From assembly GCA_949752745.1 (NCBI GenBank), contig OX457027.1:81461214-81525213 (forward strand): a DNA stretch of 64,000 bases, read 5' to 3'. The notes under the pieces are model-generated. The model made no database searches and was not told the DNA's origin. It worked only from the letters and a program-made list of their open reading frames with translations. The position numbers and the translations under genes were made by a program. Numbering within the stretch: the first letter of the stretch is position 1; each line of letters begins with the position of its first letter. Below, one piece after another: positions 56,220 through 64,000 of the stretch. Source of the stretch: Protula sp. h YS-2021. Lineage: Eukaryota > Annelida > Polychaeta > Sabellida > Serpulidae.

Positions 56220-58389
56220 ACGTGATATGATCCAGATCGTGGAAAAGTTCAATATGTATGTGGAAGAAAACAAATTGATGGGGAAGATTACAGACAAAAG
56301 CACGGGGCAACAGATAGCACTTACCGTGGTGCCGTCCGAGAATGGCTATGAAATTGCTCAGAAAGAACACCAACAGATGGGTCATCTTGGAATAACTAAA
56401 CTTTCATCATGTGTAAGAACGTTTGCATTTACAAATTGGTCCTTTGTAAAACGGTGTGCTAAAGTTTTATTGAGTAACGTAAAGTTATATTTCCTGCTAA
56501 AATTTGTATTATACAGGCTGCTTATACTGTCTTCAGATGAGGCTCAAATACGTAGGAATTCTTTTCGAAGATATCAACCAAGCCGTTAAGGACTGCCACA
56601 CGTGCCTGCTTACAAAAGTAAGCCGTTCTTCATTTAACTAAATTATAACCAACTGGCAACTTAAAATTAGCTATGAAATATTAATTGAACTATCAGTTAA
56701 ATTTGACGAGAAAAAAACTATGGGCTGAAATTGAAGGAATAAAATTATTGCCTTGTTTAGACTAGCAACAAACGACAGGTGCATAACAATCCAATTGAAA
56801 TCTACATGCCGTTTCAACGAGTTGGAGTGGACATCACAGTATTTAACCACGAGGGACATGATGTAAATCTGCTGACCGTCATCGACTTCTTTAGTCGGTA
56901 CGTCATCTTTCGCTTCGCACTTTACAATAGAAAATGAAAACAACGGCAATATTGATTAAGTGAACTAAGTTACATTTGCAAACATTCCATTTTTTAATTT
57001 CTTATTTACAGGTTTGGTTGGGTTTTTCCAATGAATTCCACTACAGCTGACAATGTTTCAAGCATTTTGCGCAGACTTTTTATGCATCTTGGCCGTATAC
57101 CAAAGGAATTTCACAGTGACAACGGTCCACAGTTTACCAGCGAGATTTTAACGTAAGTGTAGTTGCAGTTTCAAAGAGATCAAAGCTTAAAGATGTTCTT
57201 AAACTTTACAAAACATATCTATTGAGAAAACACCGATTACATCTCAGAACATTTTATATTACAAGTATTACATTGTCATTTCATGTTTTTAGCGCTTTAA
57301 TGAAGACAATGGGAGTGGCTTTGAAGAAGTCAGCGCCATATACACCACAGCACGGTGGCCGTTATGAGAGGTTCCATGCAACAATAAAGCCCAAAATTTC
57401 CTATTTTCTACAGCAATCCAAAGACCTAACTTTCGAAGAGGCAGTTGACAGTGCTGTGTACTTATACAAGTAAATTGTCCTTTATCTACACTTCATCTGT
57501 TGATATTAATAACATGGGTTTTTGTAATAACAGTGTTTTTAACAGACATTAATTTTTAATTCTTTGTGTTCATTATGCAATACATGAAATGCATAAATTG
57601 TATCTTTTTAGCAACACTCCACACAGTAGTCTGTCATATAAGGGGAGCACGTTAACACCCTTACAAGTCTGGCAACCAGGAAATATTGACCGCAGCCGTA
57701 GCATCAATATTACAAGCAACCTTCATTCATTAAATTTGGAGTCAATGGAGTGCACTGATCCAGCACCAGAATTTACTGAGTAATTAGTTATAATTCATAT
57801 TTTGTTCTTGACTTTTAGCACCTTTTTAACATATATTCTTTTTGTTGTGGTCTATTAAAATGTTTAAACGTGTATTTACTTGTACCGAAACGGCCAAGAC
57901 TGTTATGTTATTGAAGTTATTATGTTTTTGCTAGGCTGGCCTGGGAACGCATGCAAAGTATGGTGGATAATGTTGGACTGTCCAGCACTGCCGCCGTTAT
58001 GCTAGCGGAACAGAAAATAACAAAAGGATCGACATCCACAGTATATTTTAGTATTCAATATTTGAATATTTTATAGATAATAATTCTTTAACTATCTACA
58101 TAAATTAATAGATTATTAACAATATTAAACAGCAAAATTAAAAAACGTTTCATGAATTGGCAGGGTAACTCTTATTGTCTATTTCAGACAACTCAAGTAA
58201 AAATTGGGGATGTTGGCGTAGTTCCCCTCCAAAAAAAGCTACGCCAGAAAGGTCAACCACCTAATGTTGCGGTTCGAGTTACTGGAGTAAGCAGCAGCAA
58301 CACACTGTGCTTAGAAGCACTTGATAAGGATTTTCAAGAAACCGGAGTGGACATAACAACACCTATTCATATGCAGAAATTCAATAAAT
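56220..58389 (+). CDS. Integrase part: H2C2 zinc module, DD35E core, SH3-like tail
   Basis: The zinc module reads [11 protein letters not shown] ... DCHTCLLTK across exons 1-2. The catalytic core holds Asp in [16 protein letters not shown], then Asp in [13 protein letters not shown], and Glu exactly 36 residues later in [13 protein letters not shown] (DX35E). [13 protein letters not shown], the usual integrase motif, is restored by splicing between 57469 and 57612. [15 protein letters not shown] in exon 58188-58389 resembles the C-terminal module of gypsy integrases. There is no reverse transcriptase nearby. The type is therefore Ginger transposase or the related domesticated GIN integrases. 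Introns interrupt the core five times, and all catalytic residues are kept, which suggests either selection or recent origin. Confidence 0.85.
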
Positions 58390-61300
58390 GTAATATGCAT
58401 TTCCTGCCTCTTCTGTTTATATTTATATAAATATGTATGTTTATGTATATTAATATGAATAACCTTTGTATAAGCTTGAAAAATTGAGGAAGAAGTACCA
58501 TATGAAAAATCGTGTTTTGACATATCTGCATTGTTTTGTTATTTTAGACACGGGAAAGGTAGTAAGGCCTTCATCACGAACACAAGAAAGTCCAAGCCTA
58601 AATAGCTTAGGTTATTTTATTAATCTTTCATAAAGAGAGCGCTGAAATAATTTATATGACAAAACATTTTATACATTTGAAGTATTAAAATACAATTGTG
58701 AGTGAATTTACCTTGTTGCTTTCATTTTTATTTAAAAATTCTTATATCTATAAGTGGTCATTTCAGATACAGAAGCCGACGACTACCTTATTAATAAGAA
58801 TACAGCTAATGAAGAACTTGAAATGACAGGGAAATCGTATCACGAATTGCTAAATGCACCGGAGCTCTTGATTAACGGTATGCTTTGCTACATTAAGTAT
58901 CGTTATGATTCGCTATTGTGCTGAATTGAAGTAATTATAAAAAAACTATCCTGTACAGTATGTGTTTATTCAAGCCTCATATTTTTATTTTTATTCACAG
59001 CTGCGAAGCCTACTGTTACTGAACGTCGTGTTATGGAATGGGTGGACCAGTTTCTGTCTCTCTCTTGCGGTCGGCAACTTCACATACTTTCGCTAATTTT
59101 TTGGATTGCGCGTTATTACCGAAGTCCCCATTGTGACCATTCCCTCATTGCAAACAATGTTCGTGCTGACATTCTACAAATAATATCCGATTGTGGAGAT
59201 CTGGGGAACATCAAAGATCATGGACCTCAATTACTAGCATGTATATGGCCCCATGTTCAATGTAAAAAGCTTCGAAATCTAGCCAAAGAAACACAGCAAC
59301 ATAATGAAGCAGTTGAGATGCTGCCGCACGTCGAAAAGGACGTATTAAACTGTTCAGCTGCCACACCACAGCTTACCTCAACTCCGGTGCAAGCCAGTGC
59401 TGAGAATAGAAGAAAAGTATGTACGGTAATAGTTTTATTGATATGTATTTATGTGTAATTAGGAGCATTACCAATGCTAATGCTAAAACATTTTATAGGG
59501 TTTTAAATTTGTCGCTGCTGGCTAAAACTTAGCTTCTGATCATCATTTGCAGATGTCACTGGGCAAGGCAGCTATATTTTTGTACAAAGGGACGAAGGCA
59601 ATGAAGGTTGAACGTTGCCAATGCAAGGGTAGAAATCCATGCACATCTATGAAGTGTTCATGCTACAAGAATGGTAGACCGTGTTATGACAAATGCTCTT
59701 GTATACATTGCCAAAATACTGCAGAATTAGCTTCTTGTGGTTTAGACAAAGAAGAATCGCCTGCAGAACAGGGTAATTGCTCTTATATTTTTCGACCAAG
59801 GGCTACAGATATCTTTGAACTACGATTTGTGTCATTTGTGATTGTGCATCATAAGTGAAAATTCCTAAATCATAATTCAAAGGTATTGGTGCAATTTCAG
59901 GCGATAACTTACACGGAATTGTCCAATTCGCGAACAATTGCTACGCTGGATCAGTTCTGTGTTCTCTGCGTGCTCAACCATGGTGGCTACAAACTGCTTG
60001 CATCTGGCCTGAAGTCCCACTTGTGGAGAAAATAGAAAGCCTTTTCAGAGTGAATAAAGAATATCTGGAGAAAAGCCAGGCAACTTCTGGGGTAGGCATT
60101 ACACTATTCCTAAATTTCTTATTGAGATGGCGCTGTGCTCTTCTTTCAACAACGAAGAAATAACCAAAAAGCACTGATAAATTTCTCATTTGTTCAGTAT
60201 GAGGAACGAAGATGTGAGTTGCATACCAAATTTTGTGAACTTCTCACCTACATGGAATGGGATGGAGAAGCAAGGCCCGGTACAGGCAATGCCAACGATG
60301 CCGTTGAGTTTTATGAAGTTATGGTGCAGAAGTTGTTGCTCGACTTGGAAGAGGTAATGATATACTATTATTTGACTTAATTATTTAACAGTATTTTCAT
60401 AAAATGAAATCTACGTAACAGTTTAAAAAGAGTTAAAAAATATGTGTTTTGTTGGATTTAGCTTTAAAGTAATAATAAATATTTTTCAGAAGCTATAACA
60501 TTTTTTCTAGATTGATGCATTTGCATCAGGCCGTTTAAGAGCTGACATTGGCATTATGCCTATCGGTAAAACTTACTTAAGAATGTTTGTTCTTGCATGC
60601 TGTTATTGGTTGTTGCCCTATATCCCTATCCCACAGCTGCTTGTTCAGTACTTTTTATTCCGGTTAAATATTTGAAATGTTATTTCAAATTAATTTAAAA
60701 CGTAAATTTGTGTTAATTACTATTGCAAACTGGGGATTGTGTACTAAAGGTCATAAGGAAATGTATATTGCAAAACTGCATTTTTATTGTGTTTCTAATA
60801 TTAGTCTTTCATTTATAGGTAACGAACTGGTGCTCCGAGTGCCAACATTTTCAGAAGTGAATCGAAATGCTCATCTTTTCTACGGCACTCTGGAAGTAGC
60901 CATTGAAAACAGATTGAAACACGTAAGACAAAACAAAGAAACAAATATGTGAAAGCAATTATTATAAAATGGTGTTACATATATAATGTGTTCAACTGCC
61001 AGTTATATTTAAAGTTGTTATTGTTCTTTACAGCTTGAAAAAGATGTCATTCTCCCACCACATCTGACCATTCACCTATGTGGCTTGAACGACACTGAGG
61101 TAACATATTTTTTCGCTTTTCACATCATGTGCATAGATGTGTTAATGTTTCAAGTCCTATTATACTTTTATTAAAACAAATTCAGATATTTTACTATTTT
61201 GCATTTCAGGTGTCTGGTTTAAGACGAGAAATAGCTGTTCCTATCAAGATGCAACCTTCAAAGTTTAACATAGACAAGCACTTCGATTATGTCCTTTCTG

Positions 61301-64000
61301 CAGCAATATGCTATGGTACAGAGGCGCACCATTTCACCACTTTGGTGGCAGAAAATGGATTATGGTTAGTTATCTTTTCAGACCTGTTTTTGCTGTTGAA
61401 GAAATATTATTTAAAGAATATTTAATAGAAATTGTTTGAATATTTTGTTGCTTATTAATCTAAATTAATTCAGGTTTGAATATGACGGAAGCTCGAGAAG
61501 ACAACTTGCAACAAGGATTGTGCATAAAAAGCTTGGCGGACGTGCATGTATCCTTTAAAGTAATAACTTGGACCTAAATTGGATATTTAATTACTTTCTT
61601 TATATTAAAGTCATATTTAATTAGAATATATTTAAGAGCTAAATCAAAGTCACTAAAATACGATTTAACTATTCTACTTATTATTTATACCTTTACACCT
61701 ATTACCTATATTAGACATATGCTCCTTCACATTTTCAAACAGATTGTCTTTTCTACGTTTCCTCAGATGAACCAGAGGGTTGTACTTTCCTGGAAGATCA
61801 GGTGAAAAAATTCCCATGTTGCATCCTGTGGCTAAATGATTATTGAATATAGTATAGATATAGGGCATATATAAGAATTTTTATAAAAAATAATAAGTAT
61901 ATTTTTGATTTGACAGCTTGTTGTAACTGTATCATCGGAAGACATGGCTGGAACATTTGACGACACTGTAGCTCTGCAACCAACTGAGGTATTTAGAGCG
62001 AATAATATCACCCCTTTTTAAATTAGAAATTAATAGTTAACACAAATTGTTATGCAATACAGATTAAACTATTATTAAAATTATTAAAAATATAATTGAT
62101 TAATGGGTTTTGTACACTAAAAAAATAGGTGGAAGATGATGGAGAGTATGATTCAGGCCATCCGAGCAAAAGCGTGAGCAAGGTACGTTCAGGCAATGTT
62201 TTGACAAATGGTAACATATTTGTGAAAACAAGAAATCCTCTTTCAAGATGTTAGTGTAAGACCATGTAAGCCTTTGATATGATATGCTTAATGTTTGCAT
62301 CATACTATTACTAATGGACAATTAATGATAGCTTACTGAATCGTTATACATTCAGTGGTACCAGTAGTAAAATATCATTTATCAGAAAAGCATTCATGAT
62401 TATTCAGTTGAAATATTATTTACAGTCTTTTTCAATATTGAATGTTTAAAAACGTAAAGGGCTCCCATGAGACATTGGAAATCAACCAAGAGAAAAATTC
62501 AGACCCGTCTTCTGTAAAAGTAATTCCTTGAATAATTATTTCCAATAGGACATTTAAGAACTTTAATCTGCACAAGACATTGCAATAATTTACAAATATA
62601 TTAGAAGTACAGTTTAAAACTTAACGAGTCCTAATACGTGTCAAATATGCTGTGTGCGAACTGTAATATCATGTATTTTAGCAACTACAGAGATACAGAG
62701 ATAGCATGAAAAGCAATACAACGACAAATGAAACGATAAAAAATCTTAAGGAAAGTAGCAAGTGTTTAGAGATCGGCGTGTGAAAATATGTGATTTATCA
62801 TATTGCAATTTTTCTTTGTTGTGCAGCGTGCTGTTCAAGAGTCACAAACATCTCCCCCCGTCTCTCCTCCGTCTTCTCAGCCTCACGATGACGACAGTAG
62901 TGACTTTGAAGTCAGTATATTATCCGAAGTAGATATTAGTTAAAGTTTAAAAGTAACATTGTTGTAGAAATATTGGATACTGCACTACAATTTAGAAGAC
63001 CAAATGTGTACCCATTTTACTCAAATTTATATATTTTTCATTTGCAAAAAGGAACCCTTTCCCAAAAGAAGAAAGTTCTCGAAATCAATCTTCCGCATTG
63101 GCATGCAAGAGAACGTGCAAAGAAACACCCGTGAAGATGAGGTAATGTTGGTTCAATATTGTTTCACAAACTTAGCTTTCACAACTAATGAATCTTCACA
63201 ACTATATAAGTTATTAATGAAACAATATGTTTTGCTGGGAAATGAAATTAGGATAATTCAATTTTACAGGAAGAAGAACAGCAGCGACGATGCGAAAAGC
63301 TTTTGAGCGGCATTGACACAAATCTGATAACGCGCATAGAATCTGAGGTAGATATACTATGTTTCTATCATGATATTACAAATATTGTATAATTCTCAGT
63401 TTGATGCCCAGATGTCGGAAATCAAGAAATTTTCATTTCATGTTACAGATTATAGAGACAAGTCAAACAGTTCAATGGGAAGATATTGCAGGACTACACT
63501 TTGCTAAGAAAACAGTTCAAGAAACAATCATTTGGCCGCTTCAAAGACCGTCAGTATTTCTTTCATTTTTTCATTTCAAATGAAATTAGAACGAGACTGA
63601 AAAATGGTTGATTATACATAAAGAGTGGTATTACTTAACTGTTACTTAATTCTTGGAGCTTCTTGAAGGAAAATAACTGTAATGCAAAATTACTGTAAGA
63701 GAAATATTAACCATATTGCTTTTAGTTATAATACACACTGTGTTTACTTTTAGAGATTTGTTCACTGGTCTAAGAGCTCCTCCAAAAGGTCTCCTGCTGT
63801 TTGGCCCACCAGGAACTGGGAAAACCTTAATCGGTCTGTAGTGCTTAATTTGGTATTATTAATATGTTTTAATGAAAGATTTTAGATTTAAAATGTGGCA
63901 TTGTTGTTCATTAAAGAAAGTAAATTGGAATATTAACGTTATATTTTATTGCAGTGATTTTCGTTTTTGTCAATAACGCTTAACTATTTTTGCAGGCAAG
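56220..64000 (+). CDS. Integrase - CXC - ubiquitin protease - AAA ATPase gene, partial at both ends
   Basis: Exons that join in phase: 56220-56412, 56537-56617, 56761-56897, 57012-57152, 57293-57469, 57612-57779, 57935-58040, 58188-58389, 58548-58610, 58767-58877, 59001-59416, 59553-59772, 59901-60091, 60198-60353, 60511-60565, 60819-60922, 61034-61099, 61210-61364, 61474-61547, 61743-61801, 61917-61988, 62129-62182, 62460-62519, 62827-62910, 63052-63141, 63270-63347, 63449-63549, 63754-63833 and 63996 onward. All borders are GT-AG; 62460 has a poor pyrimidine tract and 58610 a weak donor. That is about 3.5 kb of open frame, some 1166 codons, and the gene continues past the edge. The N-terminal start is not found. 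Domains are given in separate entries. Alternatively two genes lie head to tail; phase continuity argues for one, but the exons from 61917 to 63347 are all phase 0 and cannot prove it. Confidence 0.7.
58548..59416 (+). CDS. Linker exons with a helical domain of unknown type
   Basis: Two short acidic exons (58548-58610, 58767-58877) lead to the largest exon (59001-59416, 138 codons). It reads [20 protein letters not shown], then [25 protein letters not shown] and a polar tail. It is mostly helical with a hydrophobic core. I do not recognise it. Phases match on both sides. Confidence 0.6.
59553..59772 (+). CDS. Cys-rich CXC-like motif exon
   Basis: It contains [20 protein letters not shown] followed by [14 protein letters not shown]. 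The spacing CxC...C...CxC-x6-C-x3-CxC-x2-C-x-N is that of Tesmin/TSO1-type CXC modules and of similar zinc modules seen in some transposase-like proteins. It probably binds zinc and DNA. The exon begins with an in-frame Met. Confidence 0.65.
59901..61801 (+). CDS. Ubiquitin-specific protease (peptidase C19) domain
   Basis: The Cys box is [19 protein letters not shown] (exon 59901-60091; the nucleophile is the Cys of NNCY). The His box is [20 protein letters not shown] followed by GLWFEYDGSS (Trp and Asp in place). The ending [14 protein letters not shown], formed across 61547/61743, is the usual last strand of the family. Eight exons join without a phase error. With Cys, His and Asp present it should be a working deubiquitinase, though the usual zinc-finger Cys pairs are not visible. 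Substrate unknown. Confidence 0.82.
61917..63347 (+). CDS. Acidic, Ser/Pro-rich linker exons
   Basis: Six exons, all multiples of three in phase 0 (72, 54, 60, 84, 90 and 78 nt), encode polar, mostly acidic sequence ([30 protein letters not shown], a basic patch [10 protein letters not shown], then a helical [16 protein letters not shown]). Any of them can be skipped without changing frame. The last one leads into the conserved start of the AAA module. Confidence 0.55.
63449..64000 (+). CDS. Fidgetin-like-1 type AAA ATPase, N-terminal part of the module
   Basis: [20 protein letters not shown], then [19 protein letters not shown], then [16 protein letters not shown]. The WEDIAGL box, the hinge and the Walker A (GPPGTGKT) are intact. 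The wording is closest to FIGNL1 of the meiotic AAA clade (also spastin, katanin). FIGNL1 acts on RAD51 filaments in homologous repair. Walker B and the sensor motifs lie beyond the window. The preceding [13 protein letters not shown] also fits the family. Confidence 0.85.

Noticed and set aside
62684..62783. Extra exon [16 protein letters not shown] after 62683
   Set aside because: Acceptor is fair, but no donor in it gives a phase compatible with the next exon at 62827 except a doubtful one.
1..64000. tRNA or rRNA genes
   Set aside because: I noticed no cloverleaf with A/B boxes and no rRNA core sequence; a covariance-model scan would be needed to exclude small ones.

Overview
The window is nuclear DNA of an animal. 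Its genes have GT-AG introns, and it is AT-rich and dense with repeats, minisatellites and transposons. The mobile elements (a Polinton/Maverick, a DIRS-like retroelement, a Ginger/gypsy-type integrase) and the many short direct and inverted repeats fit a marine invertebrate. A mollusc or another lophotrochozoan is my guess, but the sequence does not settle the phylum.

Layout. 1-9.9 kb holds no convincing complete gene. It has a row of p53-like decamers (6.5 kb) and one candidate 3' terminal exon (6.85-7.07 kb, minus). 9.98-11.5 kb is a 23-bp minisatellite. 11.5-18.4 kb is a decayed DIRS-like tyrosine-recombinase retroelement (gag-like, RT, RNase H, recombinase; minus strand) with inverted ends. 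19.1-42.5 kb is one host gene on the minus strand. It encodes a 423-residue membrane-anchored FAD-dependent monooxygenase in four exons whose splice sites and phases all join.

Intron 1 of that gene contains a complete 14,344-bp Polinton/adintovirus-like element (26447-40790). It has 347-bp terminal inverted repeats that look identical and a 6-bp target duplication (ACAGAC). It split an older interspersed repeat. Its rightward genes are a CARD-like acidic protein, three related small helical proteins, a PC4-like zinc protein, a NADAR protein, an integrase, a capsid protein and an adenain-like protease. Leftward, converging on them, are a protein-primed family B DNA polymerase, four PC4-like proteins and one unknown. 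Most genes have their own TATA box about 45-85 nt before the ATG, several with a Maf/AP-1-like site just upstream. I recognise no packaging ATPase and no penton protein.

42.6-55.9 kb is mostly non-coding: a second 23-bp minisatellite (43.2-43.9 kb), more copies of the CAACGTTG-rich repeat, and a repeat of about 1.1 kb with inverted ends and tandem units of about 146 bp (54.2-55.35 kb). From 56.2 kb to the right edge, at least 28 small exons join in phase into one open reading frame. It encodes a zinc-binding integrase with an intact DD35E triad, a Cys-rich CXC-like motif, a full ubiquitin-specific protease domain and the start of a fidgetin-like-1 type AAA ATPase. If this is one transcript, an integrase-deubiquitinase-AAA protein is the most unusual thing in the window. 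It runs off the right edge.
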